Positions 12,069-23,397 of a stretch of DNA of 64,000 bases are shown here, piece by piece (position 1 is the first letter of the stretch; each line of letters opens with the position of its first letter). The DNA is from Nemania diffusa. Taxonomy: Eukaryota > Ascomycota > Sordariomycetes > Xylariales > Xylariaceae. The translations under genes and the position numbers were made by a program. The stretch is from NCBI GenBank assembly GCA_038501195.1, contig JBBPUQ010000004.1:5594001-5658000 (forward strand), read 5' to 3'. The notes under the pieces are model-generated. The model saw nothing but the letters and a program-made list of their open reading frames with translations. It ran no database searches and was not told the DNA's origin.

Positions 12069-14331
12069 ATGGCACGGAAATTTATTGACACTCAACGGCA
12101 CTGGCACGATAGAAGTCGGGGTCAATGGTCAATAGATTCACTCCTCGACTATGAACCAGCAGCGGCATCGCTAGTGGACAGTGGACGTCAGTCTCAGGGC
12201 TCTGGCAGCGACCCGCATACGACAAGCGATAGTGTGACTGCTAAGTTAGCTCAATATCAGCGAGCGTCTCGTGCGGGTTTTGTTCACAAGTCACCTTGTA
12301 AAAGTATTTACTCGTGTTCGCTAGTAGAACAACCCGACCCCCCCGTTGACCATAGAATTAACGCCCCCCGGGCTCGGTTGGATTTTACCCGAAGGGTCCG
12401 CCGTGCCTGGAATCACGGCTGGGTAGCCGAGATATTCTGTTGTGTCCTCGCCATCTCCTCTCTGATTGCTATTATCGTTACCCTCCGACTGTACCAAGAC
12501 AAGCCGCTACCGCGATGGCCTTTTGGGATCACCATCAACGCGCTAATCGCCGTGTTAGGCGTGGTGATGAAAGCTGGACTGGCAGTTCCATTATCAGAAG
12601 GTTCGAACTGATCTCTTGTTTCTATGCTTTCCTCGTTAGGTGGAATTCAACGTTTTCTTCGAGTATTAATCACGAAAATAGGCATCTCTGAGCTAAAATG
12701 GCAATGGTTCGAGAAACATCCCAGAACGCTCACTGATATGGAAGACTTTGACACGGCGAGTCGTGGAGCCTGGGGGTCATTCCTATTCCTCTTTAGTACC
12801 CGCAGCAAGGGGTCTGGCTCTCCGCGTCGGGGTTGGAGTGATCTAATCGAGAACATGTTTTGTGGTTGGAAAATGGTGTATATTTCTTCGCCCTCTTACA
12901 ATATATAAAGTTGACTGGCTAGCTGGCGATCATAGAAACATGTCTGGATACCTAGCCAAACTCGCCGCCCTCGTTATCGTCCTTACTGTAGCAGTCGACC
13001 CGTTCACACAACAAGTTATAGTTTATGTGGAGTGCTCCCAAGTGAGCCCGGAGCTTCTATCTAGCATAGCACGTACAAATTACTATAACGCGACGAGTAG
13101 TCATGTACCCGCTGGCGAGAACCACGTTGATGGTCCTATGGCGTTGGCAATCAATACTGGCATAATCGCCCCGCCGGAACACATCCCATCGTTAGTGTCG
13201 ACGGAATGCAAGTCGGGAAACTGCACATTTCCAAACTTTTCGTCAGTGGGTGTGTGCCATTCCTGCGAGGACTTGTCAAGCCAAATTCGCAATAGTACTG
13301 GTGAGAAGAGGCGGGCGTGGAAATTCACTCTCCCAGGCAATAAAGACTTTCCCTCCCTGTATCTCTATCACGAGGATGTTCTCAAGACGAGTGCCACCTT
13401 TAAATCCGGATTGGATCTCTTAGATCTCAGGATTATGAGCCAGACCGATCCTAGCGCCCCGACATTACGACTATCTGCTTTTCATTGTTCTATCGCGCCT
13501 TGTGTTCAGACATATAGTGCCTTTATGATTGACTCTATCCTTAACGAAACAGTACTTTCCTCTACTGTGATGGGCTTCAACCTGAATTTCCAGGATGACC
13601 TGAACCGTGGTTGGAGCCCCTCCTATTACCGTCTCGTCACGTCTCAAACACTACGCAAAGGTCAGGAAGAAGCCTGCGTATCAAGCGAGAATGAAGGCCC
13701 AGGCTTGATCAAGGTAGCGAATGCGAACGTCGACGCTGCGCCTGATTATAGTCTTAAAACCGCCTCAGATATAGCGTGGTATCCAGAAGATTGTGTCTGG
13801 TCCTTCGGATTCGACTCAAGGTCCGGCATCCTCGGGGAACTCCGCCGCCAGCTAGGCAACCTAGATATGCAACGCACCAGGGGAGTTGTGGTTGGTCCCA
13901 TTGCGACTAAGAACCTATGGTTAAACGGGACAGCGGACCTGGCGTCTACTGATAGCTACTTCCAAAAGCTAGCGGAGGTCATGACCGCCACGATGCGCAA
14001 CTATGGGGCCGGAGGGGTCGAGGATTACGCGAGGGGCGAAGTCACCATCACCAAGACTTGCGTATCTGTCCAATGGGCGTGGCTTTCATACCCGATCGTG
14101 TTGGTGGGATTAGCGACTCTCTTCCTTGTGCTCGTATTTTTGCACACCTTGCAAGAGCCGTCGGTTCGCATCTGGAAGTCTTCAGCGTTGGCGCTGCTGC
14201 TCCTGTCCTTCGATGAGTCGAGACGCAACGTTAAGTACTATGACATGACGAAAAATGACATGAATCAGTTTGCGGAGACGGTGTCAGTGCAGCTCAAACG
14301 TGGCAAGGATGGTAGAATTTCGTTTTCGTGA
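12069..14331 (+). CDS. DUF3176 family membrane protein
   Basis: Large fungal integral membrane protein of unknown function, matching the DUF3176 pattern. Two N-terminal transmembrane helices lie in exon 1 (12069-12600). Exon 2 starts at 12682 with GISELKWQWFEKHPRTL and the family block DTASRGAWGS. Exon 3 (from about 12936 to 14331) carries a third helix ending AVDPFTQQVIVYV, a long extracellular-type region with Cys pairs and NxS/T sites, a C-terminal transmembrane helix at about 14090-14140, and the usual RIWKSSALALLLLS motif after it. Intron 1 (12601-12681) has a weak GTTCGA donor. The second donor is uncertain: GTCTGG at 12812 with acceptor 12935 keeps frame and gives 685 aa, but other donors between 12796 and 12865 are possible. 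The family call is strong; the exact exon 2 end is not. Confidence 0.8.
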
Positions 14332-15004
14332 ATAGAGGAATGAGAGGTAATCTTGCGGCTGAGAGGGGCTACCGACCTAGGTACATATCAGAGGATGAAT
14401 ACTAGATGGTTAGAGGCATCTTGGATATATATAGATGTAAATTTAGATTATATATATGACTTATCTAAGTCATTTGCACTTTACGTATATAACATCGAGT
14501 ATCGCTTAGACAGATACATCTATCTAACATCGCGCTAGACGTTGAATGGCTTTCGTGTTTGTCTGTTTTACACACCTTTTCCAACAAAGCTAAGGAGCAA
14601 GATAAGCTCGCAACTCAACAGAGGTCGGCACCCTTTAGTCACTAATGAACTTTACTACGAACTTATTAGTAACTCGTGAGATGCCTACAGAAGAAGGTTG
14701 ATATAACAGCTAGCTGTGTAGGCGTTCTACGCGATTGCTATTTCTTAAAAGTTCTAGTATTTCATCTTAGATTATTGTAGTGGTATACAACTACCTAGGT
14801 AGTCTATGACTCATGAGTTCCTCCTAACCCCTATTAGACACTTTGTCTGTCCTTAACGACAGGGTCGTACATAGGATTTGAGATAGCTGAGGCAATTTCA
14901 CTACTCCGAATAAATTTACGTTCTCTGGATAGAAATACATGATAAATATATCGATTAGAAAACCTTCGCTGACAGTCGGACGATGATTAGGGAGGATGCA
15001 GAGC
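14332..15004. other. convergent intergenic spacer
   Basis: Short AT-leaning spacer between the 3' ends of the DUF3176 gene and the SDR gene. It contains TACCTAGGTA-type motifs at about 14376 and 14790. No gene or RNA is seen. Confidence 0.5.
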
Positions 15005-15997
15005 CTATAGATAGGGTTGAAGAACTTCCTGCGTATGGTCCCAAATCTTTTCCAGCGCCTTCTCTCGAAGCCAAGACACGGTTTTCGCATTCGGAGTGCA
15101 GTCGCATTTACTATTGACCAAAAAGAGCCCATTTGTCTGCTTCTCTAGCGAATTTATACCTGGCTTGCCACTCCACGGTATGCCCCGACCGCCAAAGGCA
15201 GCGCTGGTACTTTGGAACAAATGTCTCTGTGCAGACTCGTCGTCGCTAAACGAGAGTAGGCGAATAAGAGGGTCAAGGATAAGCCAGACAAACCAGCTCA
15301 TCATGGAGTTCGGTTCCGGGCTCCTTTTTACGTTTCCTGTGTTGACCCATCCAGGACAGGAGTGAATAAACGTTACGTCGGGATTGTCATTCGCCAACCT
15401 CTCTAGACCCATCGTGTTCATGGCTATATACTGGACCTGGGCGAGCTTGTTGAAATTGCCAGGCTTCTTCAGGCCTGGGTCGTCCACGTTGATCCTCGCG
15501 AACTCCATCCCGCCGCCTAAAACGCCGACAACCCTGGGGGCTTCCGCGGCGTGTAACAGGGGGAGAAGTTGGAGAATGAATTGTATGCGCGAGTAGTACT
15601 CCAAGCTCTGAGCGATTTCTATGCCTTCGGTGGTCTCTGTGCGTGGTCCGAATGGCGCATAGCCCGCGGTAAGAAAAAGCAAGTCGACGCGTGACTCCGT
15701 CTTTTTGATGGTGTCGCATACTCGCTTCGCATCCGCGAGGAGCGAGATCTCACCCTCAGTCCAGATGACTTCCGCCTTGGGGTTGATGGTGTGCAGCTCC
15801 TGAATGAAGGCGCGCGTGCGCTCTTCGGAACTCTTGCGCCCGACTAAGTAGATTCTCGTGCTTGCGCCTGTGGCGACCAGCGCTTTAATCGTCAGCTTTC
15901 CGATGCCCGATGTACCGCCGACGAATACGGCGACGCGCGGGGCCGTTGCATCGTTGATGAGCGCGTTGGAAGCTTGTATTTCTTTAAAGGAAACCAT
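15005..15997 (-). CDS. short-chain dehydrogenase/reductase-like protein
   Basis: Single-exon protein of 330 aa starting at the ATG at 15997 (MVSFKEIQ). An in-frame ATG 33 nt upstream is possible, but its extra 11 residues look unlike the family. A Rossmann-type nucleotide-binding loop is visible near residue 27 (VFVGGTSGIGK), followed by an NADP-type basic strand (YLVGRKSSEE) and an NAG-like motif as LTAGYAPF. At the usual YxxxK site the sequence reads YIAMNTM, so the catalytic Lys is not in its canonical place. Many fungal relatives annotated as NAD(P)-binding oxidoreductases share this, and activity should not be assumed. The C-terminal third contains CPGWVNTGNVKR, typical of the family. 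The gene is on the same strand as the UstYa-like gene about 665 bp upstream. Substrate unknown. Confidence 0.85.
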   Translation of the reverse strand: MVSFKEIQASNALINDATAPRVAVFVGGTSGIGKLTIKALVATGASTRIYLVGRKSSEERTRAFIQELHTINPKAEVIWTEGEISLLADAKRVCDTIKKTESRVDLLFLTAGYAPFGPRTETTEGIEIAQSLEYYSRIQFILQLLPLLHAAEAPRVVGVLGGGMEFARINVDDPGLKKPGNFNKLAQVQYIAMNTMGLERLANDNPDVTFIHSCPGWVNTGNVKRSPEPNSMMSWFVWLILDPLIRLLSFSDDESAQRHLFQSTSAAFGGRGIPWSGKPGINSLEKQTNGLFLVNSKCDCTPNAKTVSWLREKALEKIWDHTQEVLQPYL

Positions 15998-16661
15998 TAT
16001 GAGTAGGAAGATATAGTTATTGATTAACAATCAATTTTTTTTTGCTTACGATAGGTATTTATCTTTCGAAGGATTCTAATTTCTAGGAACGCGACAGGCA
16101 AAACACCCCCCCTGCTATGGCGTGGTTGGCGGGTTTCCGCCAATCCGCCAGTCAATTGACCACATGCACGGGAATTCGGATACTCCAAGAAGCCGTCTCA
16201 TTCATCATATAATCAAGAACCCTTAGAGCTAGCTTCTTGAAAACAGCAGAAATCATTAGAAAGCAAATGGGCTCTACGTAAAGCTGAAGTTTTCTAGGTT
16301 ATCATCATTCGTGGGCATGGCCGCTATACCAAATATCTTGTAGTATGTTAATTCATCTGCCCTTAGGAATGTCAGAGGATATGGTTTAGAGTGAAGGTAG
16401 GTCACATAAGTATTAGTAGTTAGGTAGTAGTTAGGTGGTAGTATGGGGTTGGGGCTCAATATCATTGATTCCTGAGTCCTCTTTCAAGAATAAGGGGGGA
16501 ACTCTACTCCTTATATAGTAGTAGTTGATATAGATACCCCTAGGGGTCCTACAGCGACCTAGTTGCGACTTTATCGCCTGGCAAGGAAGCCGACATGACC
16601 TATCGTTGTTATTCGTGTGAGTATCTATGTGATATTAACACGATGATCTCTCTTGCCTCGA
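15998..16661. other. spacer holding one copy of a dispersed repeat
   Basis: Promoter region of the SDR gene (minus strand) and 3' flank of the UstYa-like gene. It includes a short inverted motif around 16128-16150 (GGCGGGTTTCCGCCAATCCGCC) and the repeat at 16369-16516 described separately. No ORF of interest. Confidence 0.5.
16369..16516 (+). repeat. dispersed ~140-bp repeat, copy A (SINE-like?)
   Basis: This stretch is clearly similar, in the same orientation, to 28953-29092. Both begin ATGTCAG(A/G)GGAT and pass through GGTTTAGAGTGAA, AGGTAG, TATGGGGT, GATTCCTGAGT and ACTCCTTATATA. In this copy the central B-box-like site is altered (TCATTGATTCC). Copy B keeps a perfect GGTTCGATTCC, so a Pol III/tRNA-derived origin is possible. 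Length and boundaries come from eye alignment. Confidence 0.6.
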
Positions 16662-17385
16662 TCACGTAAGATTGCTATTCAGCACAACTCCTGCCTGAGA
16701 TGTGAGCTTGGGGTACTGAAACACCATCCCACAATGTTTTGCGTGTCCTTCATGGTTATATCGAGGTTCGAGTGTGACCCCTGTATGTGACAGTCGCATC
16801 TGTTTCCGCCAGTAAAAGACGCAATGCACGACATGCCACTGTGAAGACATATAGTATATTGCACCAGGAACATCTGCTAGACCAGCAAGCTGGTCTAGGG
16901 TGAGTTCACGTTCGTGAGAATAGTCCGCCCAGTATTGCCAGGTCCCGTTGGGGCCATCGCCTGAGTGATCAAACTCTGCCGTTAATTCCTTGTCGATACA
17001 ATGCTGGGGTAGCCAAGCTGATGCAAGCGTATCGTATTCGCAGCCAAGTGTGCGCGCTTCTGCTATGCTTTCGCCGCAATAACAGCTATCCTGTGGAGGC
17101 TTATGATGGCTAGAGAAGGCGACGGTAATAGAAAAAATGGCTAGGATAATAAGGGCAGCGTCCTTGACAATAATGGACAGGGAGAACCAGTTTCTGCCCC
17201 ATGCCTTATCATGAAAAAGCCTCTTGTCCATGGAGTCTCCATTATCAACAGAATCTCTAGATTCCCCAGCACTGGCCCTTCTATCTGTCTGGTTACTAAT
17301 TAAGCTGAAAACAACGATTTTGTCAGTTAACGTACTTATCTCTTTTTATACTTGCTCATAGCACTAACCTTTTGTATGAATACAT
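16662..17385 (-). CDS. UstYa-like (DUF3328-type) single-pass membrane protein
   Basis: Two exons: a 17-nt first exon 17369-17385 (MYSYK) and exon 2 at 16662-17304. The 64-nt intron has a GTTAGT donor, a CTGAC branch site and a TTTTCAG acceptor; the joined protein is 219 aa. One transmembrane helix lies at about residues 50-66 (AALIILAIFSITVAF). The outer domain carries the paired HxxHC motifs of UstYa-type proteins, HVVHC and HAKHC, with a Cys-rich block CYCGESIAEARTLGC before them. UstYa proteins take part in oxidative cyclisation in fungal RiPP pathways such as ustiloxin. This one belongs to a broader fungal group that shares the HxxHC pair but whose function is mostly unknown. Its same-strand neighbour is an SDR; no precursor-peptide gene is seen. 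The start was moved upstream because the tiny exon fits splice consensus and the frame. Confidence 0.75.
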
Positions 17386-20300
17386 CTCCTAGTATTATGG
17401 CGAAAGACTTAATTTCAACGTTGAGGGTATTTTGGATAAAATTAAGGGAAGAGCCGCTGGGATTAAATCCGGAGACCTAATCGATTTATAGAAAATGGTG
17501 TCAGAGGGAATTAAAACCATCTGCGAATTACGCTTAGATCAGCATTGAAGTACATGGAAATACTAGTACGGAAATAGTCAGATTTCGCACCCACCGTCTA
17601 GTATTATGCAGACTGAAATACTAAACCCTAGTTAGACAAGTTCATGCAGGATAAGCTTTCTAATACTACTTAGTAAACCTGATCGAAAGAGCCAGTGAAG
17701 CCCTAATAAAGGGGTGTTTGTGCTGTTATTGCGAAATCAATCGTGCGCTTAGTTCTAGGTTGATGGATCCTACATGAGCTGTACTGTGTTGTGAGTTGAT
17801 AAGATCTCGACGCTATATATCATGTATGGCTTCTCCTTCTATTGTGCCTACCTACTCACTCTGCGCGAAGCTGACTGTAGTAAAGATCTTGGGCATCTCG
17901 AGAATAGGCTATTATCAGGATGTCCCTACAGACATATTCAAGCTTCTCATAAGTTATTTTTCTTGTTATTGCAATTATTGGAGTCGCATTCAGCGTCAAT
18001 ATCGCTACATCTAATTCGATATCTATTTTGATCGGCTAAGCTCTTTGCCCTCCAGACAGCCTTGAGTATATAGGGCAGCCATATCAGACGCAATTGTTTT
18101 CAGGAGACCCCTTTGTCGTCTTTGTTGAGTCATTCTTGAGTATAGAAGAGATCTCTTATCTACTTGATCTCAGGTATACATACCCCTAACTTCTAGACAG
18201 TCTGTCGTTAATATTCCGCTTCCGCCATTAGCGAAGAAAAATATCAAGGATCAAAGGCCGACGGTGGTTATGGGGAGAGCTGAGTCAACCCGAGAATGCG
18301 ATTGTTCAAATGGGTAATGTGGTCTGGCTACCCTTTTTAGGTGGTTACGACAACTGAAAGCTAGAATAAAATGAAGGAGCAAGTATTAATAGAGAACATG
18401 TGTATATATAAACGTAAGAAGTGCACATAGCTTGCTAGAATTCATAGCCCTTCTTCTACACCTGCAGAAGCCACACGAAGTGTGGTTTGTGTGGCTCAAC
18501 GGTTTGCCCTACTTTTTCCGAGATTGCATCCATCGACAATAATGACGAGGTAGCTCGTCGCGTACGAACCCGTGCTTTGAGGCACTAGGGCTGGCGTGGT
18601 AACCGCTCACATGTGGAAGAATTAGCAGTGGATAGGTGATATGTTGATGGTTTTTACAATTGTAGGCGACTACACGGGTGGGCCAATCTCTCGTGTTTGC
18701 AGAAGCCAAAAGATATGCAGTAGTAAAGCGTGATCGATTGCGATGAGGGGGAGAACGCTTACCCAGGAGTGGCTTTCAAGCTAAATGCGGGGTCTGCTTG
18801 CATGTAAAGTCAGGATCAACGGTTGGATTGAATGTATGGTTATGGGACTAATTCGATTTTGGAAAACCTATAGGTATCTAAACAGTAGTAGTACCGATTT
18901 CCCCGCATAAGATACTTAAGTAAGCTTACGGATTAGGGTATGTCTTTGCATTCCGATGGGCTACGTGGGGTAATTAGTAACAACGGGAACTTCGATGATT
19001 TCTTGCTGTTCGTAGGCTAGCTAGGAGATAACTAGGTAAACTGTCGGTAAGAGGGGTTACCGGTGGAAATAAAACTATATCAACCAGTTGACCAACAGGC
19101 ATCCAATAGCAACCACCAACCATCGAAAGGGTGATGTCATCTGGTTAATAACTGAATTAATCAAGAGGTTACCGTTGTCAGACCCAGGGTCCAGGTCCGG
19201 CTTGTCCGGCTGTTTAACTAGTGAAACGGAATGTGTGAATCACACATACCGCACTCTAGAGGCCTGACGAGGGTCACAAAAGCACTCTCTAGGTATTTTC
19301 TGGCTTCAATTCATCAGGAATAATAGGATTTATTCAGGAGCTAAGAAGGGTGCGTTGTCTAAAGAGGAGATCTACAATCTAGTTGTATAGCTTGTGGCAC
19401 AGTCACAAGCCTGTGGCTTGGCAGGTGGCTTGTCACCCGCTGTGTCATAGGTACTCGTAACTAGCATGCTCGTTAATTACGACCGACATATGGGTTAAAG
19501 GAATGGGCTGGATTGATGGTATAGCTACCTACTGGTTTATCCTGACATCAATTTAATGCGATGGAAGGAGTGAATGGTGCATGCAACCTCTCAGCCTACG
19601 AACTTACAGTCTGCAGAGTCACAACCCACAAGCATCCCTGCTCCTACTGATCTCCCACCTGCAAACCTACCAAGTGCTCTCGCTTCTGAGCGCCCATCAT
19701 CAAATTTTCTTACCTCTGAACGTCGATCATCAAATTTTCTTAATCTCAGGTCTTCCTTTGATCCGCCAACATGTCAGACAACAGACTGTCAGCTGGCCCC
19801 TACAGATCACCATCAAACACATTCACACCTCAGCGACCTTTAGACTCCTTCTCAAGCCATTCACACATGTCTAGCTACAGACCTCAGCAGTCTAGCGCAG
19901 CTCATGCACTGACGCGCACGCAATCGTAGATGCTATGAGATGCTCTTCAAGGCACTGACACTCTTTCTCTTGTGCCTACCATCGCCAAGGGCTTAATATG
20001 GCTCATATGCAACTTTGTGAAGAAATATTATATTTACCTATTGTGGAAAGAGCCCTGGAGATCTTATGTAATTCTTATAAGCGAGATTATGCAAATCACT
20101 ACTGTAAGAAAGCATATGACAACACTTAGGTATTCGCTCTCGGTTTTAATCGATAATCGATAGCATTGCTAACTTAGCAATGCTAAGATTCCCAGCCAAT
20201 GCTTATCGCCTGTAACGCAGTGTGGTTTCCCCGGTGCTCATTCATTCCTAATTATGTAGAGGTTTAGGTTAGGGTTGATGAGTATAGATGGTAGTCGACG

Positions 20301-21242
20301 ATGACCCTCCGGCTCGGTGGCATGATCCGGAACCCTAGGCCCCCGATTTTCTCTAACCGTCGGATGATATGGAAGGGTGCGAATGCGAGAGCGAACACGA
20401 ATGTGGATGCCGTTTTGCATCGTGGGGTAGTACCGTGCTAGGGTGCTTCTTCGGAAGATAATTAGATAAGCGAGATCCTATTACTACTACTTAACTGCGT
20501 ATATGTAATTTGTAGGAAAGACTAGTTACAACATGCTATTCACGTTGAATATCCGATACTCTCGGGATGTGAGTATAAATGCACCGTAATAGTCGTAATA
20601 AATATTGCGTGGAAAGCAACAGCAAGTTTAGCACCTTTATTAAAAACGAGTTTTCTAAACTATAATGCCAAGATTACGGTACAGTCAGGTCTTGCACGTT
20701 AAATCTAGCGATGTCAAACTCGGCAAATCTCTAATAAGTAATTGTCATGGTATCGGTTAATCAAACAGTAAGCCAGCCTGTACTCTTTTAATTCGGAGCA
20801 TCTAAATGTAAAGAATGCAGAAAACTCCCTATGTAGGGCTACTCCGATATCATTTACAGAGAAACGGTATATTTAACCCCTGCCTTGGTATTCCAACTCA
20901 GCTGGCTTACACCTTACACAGCCACAATGAATTGTAGGACTACTGAACTAAGCAGCAAGGCGGCGAGGCCTGATTTGTTGTTCCTACCCTTGAATGCATA
21001 GCTCGGGATCGTTTAGCGCTGCCAAGCTTTATATCTAGGATAGTTATTCATTTCATCGAAGCCGAGCTCAGCGGCGGGCATCGAAATTACGAGAGCCTCT
21101 GGTGCTCGGCAAGTAATCATTATGCTCTTATATTTAAATAAATGCCAGCGCGTGTCGCTGATTTACGACTTGGTACTAACACTAGCACATCACCCAGCTA
21201 AGACAGCCGACCAGGGCTACGCGGCCTCAACGTTAATCTACA
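17386..21242. other. 3.9-kb gene-poor stretch, possibly decayed repeats
   Basis: No supported gene. Small features: a CCACACGAAGTGTGG hairpin near 18470, a local duplication of CATCATCAAATTTTCTTA (two copies between about 19690 and 19745) inside an open frame at 19574-19843, and a perfect 12-bp inverted repeat at 20161-20185. The Pro/Ser/Thr-rich frame at 19574-19843 could be a relic of a larger gene or retroelement gag, but it carries no diagnostic motif. Confidence 0.45.
20161..20185. repeat. perfect 12-bp inverted repeat (hairpin)
   Basis: TAGCATTGCTAA and its exact reverse complement are separated by one C. Just upstream is the short repeat ATCGATAATCGATA. It lies in gene-free DNA, so a terminator role is not indicated. 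It could be a transposon footprint or chance. Confidence 0.5.
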
Positions 21243-22019
21243 ATGGCGCTTAAGACCACTGTCTTCCTCTTAACGGCAGCCCTCGGATCACTCGCCGGAC
21301 CCGTAACTCGGCTCCCTTCCGAGCTTCCTGTGACCGTCATCGAGGGCGCATCTAAGGACCTTAACAGCCTCGAGCTCGCACAAGCTAGCAAGGCGATCCT
21401 CCTCTTCCGCTCGCGCCTAGGCGAGAGCGGCACAAATGCTTTGATCGCGCCTGACGTCGCGGCCGCTGACGTTTTCTGGCACAACACGCTGTCAAACTCG
21501 ACTGGGCATTTCGTCGGCGCGACGATGCGGGCGCAGGGCTACGCGCCGAGCTCCTTCTTCAACGCCACCACCGTCGCCCTGTGGTTTTATTTCGGTGGCA
21601 CCGGGTGGCCTAATGATTTCCTAGCTTCTTCCCCCGAGCACTACCTCAGTCTCTCCGGACCAGGGGTTCGCGATCCTCAAGCTACGATCGAGTCTATCGA
21701 GAACTGGGGACCCGGACCTATCACCTACTTTAAGGGTATTCCGGAACCTAGGCCTGAATTCATCCCTACGCTCCCAGAGTTCCCTGCCAATTACCAAATC
21801 CCGCTTGCGCTACATCTTAAGGACGGAACTGTCTTCGCGCACACTCTCACGGCCTTCCGTGATCTAGCAGGCGGCCAAGGTGTCGAGATTTACCAGGGCA
21901 TTTGGATTCCAGATTCGGCGCCTCTGGAGGTCTTGCACGGTCTTCGCAAACATATCACCGTCGAGTTCTCGAATTGGCTGAAGCTCGCGTATCAGAAGGC
22001 CCTCGGGACCATAAAATAG
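21243..22019 (+). CDS. secreted hypothetical protein
   Basis: Single-exon ORF of 258 aa with strong coding character and GC-rich third positions in an otherwise AT-rich area. The N-terminus is a classical signal peptide (MALKTTVFLLTAALGSLAGP, cleavage probably around residue 19). The mature part contains two NxS/T sites (NSTG, NATT), an aromatic/Gly block (LWFYFGGTGWPND), PGPITYFKG and a C-terminal amphipathic helix. I see no Cys pairs and no enzyme motif. I do not recognise the family. It is probably an extracellular or vacuolar protein and a candidate effector only in the loose sense. Start choice is clear: the ATG opens the signal peptide and the upstream DNA is non-coding. Confidence 0.8.
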   Translation: MALKTTVFLLTAALGSLAGPVTRLPSELPVTVIEGASKDLNSLELAQASKAILLFRSRLGESGTNALIAPDVAAADVFWHNTLSNSTGHFVGATMRAQGYAPSSFFNATTVALWFYFGGTGWPNDFLASSPEHYLSLSGPGVRDPQATIESIENWGPGPITYFKGIPEPRPEFIPTLPEFPANYQIPLALHLKDGTVFAHTLTAFRDLAGGQGVEIYQGIWIPDSAPLEVLHGLRKHITVEFSNWLKLAYQKALGTIK

Positions 22020-23397
22020 CCGACATAACGCGAGCTTAGTCACGCATGTCTCTAATTCGAACATGTTTTACTCAAAGTCGAAAAAGGTCGCGTTCTGTTG
22101 TATTATTTCCATATATAACGTTGGATTTTCTATATTTACAGTACATAAGAAACTTCTAGTTGAAGGATTCAAATATACATTCTATCGAGCTCAGGCTTCA
22201 CTTGAAGTCTTTCTCATCAATTATGCTTTCAATTAATTAGGTTCGTAGTCATTACGCAGTACCTAGTTACCCACCCCTGTAATTACCACTTCAGGGTGAC
22301 TAAGCAGGGCGAACAACAAAAGGCCAACAGTTTCGCTCTCTTAGTTGCATAAGACTCTCCTCAAATTTAAAGTTACCCTTAGAGCTGCTTTAATTCCACT
22401 TAGGCCGCAGAGAGTGAATATACCTACCCACGGTTTATTGTTAATTTTAAAAACAGTTGTGACTTAAAAAAAAATATCTGGACTATGACGATTTAAGCCG
22501 CAGGGGAATACTTAATAAAGTCTCCCTCTACAAGCAAATAAGCACTTATTAAAGACAGAAATTTATAATTAGTTATTTTATAGTTGTGACAACATTTTTT
22601 AAACTTATGCAATTCACAACTGTTTTTTACTTCATTTTCTTTGTTTTTTAATAAGTCCAGGTTTTTCACCGCTTTAAATCTTTTCTACAGTCCTCGCTAG
22701 ACTTGTTTGCTAAGGTTAGACAGTAGTAAATGGGCTCGACCTGTTTTACAATTGTCTCTATTGGTCCCTCGTGACAAATACCTAAATGGGGCAGTGGCCA
22801 TTGTGATTTTGTAATCGTTTAATACTATCAAACATCTGCTTATTCTTGGTAGCTTTTGCTATGTGGGCTATATTGCAAAAGCCCACTGCATATTATTAAG
22901 TCTAAGACAAAGTAGATAATAATGCCGGAGTAATGTTTGTTTAGTTAAGTGGTGCTCAAATACCCACTATCTAGCTTGCATTATAGATTTTACTTCATTT
23001 ACATTATATATACTATATATATAATAAATAAAAATAACAACATAGTGTATAAATAACAAATATTATATATTAATACTATGTTTTTTATAAATTATTTTAT
23101 TTATTTTAAAATTTTTTTATTTATTTATTTAAAAAAATTTTATTATTTGTTTAAAAGTTTTTTATTATTTGTTTAAAAGTTTTTTATTACCTATTTAAGA
23201 GTTCTTTATTACCTGTTTAAGAGTTCCGTATAAGACTGATTTAGGGGTAATAGATAAGCCCTGTTTAGATAGCTTAACTCTGTATACACAGATCACGAAC
23301 TTTCTACTACCGTATCTTGTATAAGTTCCGTTTCATGTGGGGAATCATTCCGCGGAATATGGCGTACAGAACTTGCACCAGCCCATAATGAGCTGAG
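22020..23397. other. AT-rich spacer with tandem repeats
   Basis: Gene-free and progressively AT-rich, almost pure A/T at 22990-23180, with a 22-bp tandem array (separate entry). The composition resembles AT-rich blocks left by repeat-induced point mutation in ascomycetes, but that needs a dinucleotide index. The right end is the 3' flank of the FHA-kinase gene. Confidence 0.55.
23136..23223. repeat. four-copy 22-bp tandem repeat
   Basis: Units start at 23136, 23158, 23180 and 23202 and read TTTTTTATTATTTGTTTAA or close variants followed by AAG/GAG. Units 1-2 and units 3-4 form two sub-types (ATTATTTGTTTAAAAG versus ATTACCTGTTTAAGAG). It sits 175 bp past the stop codon of the FHA-kinase gene. 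Confidence 0.8.
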
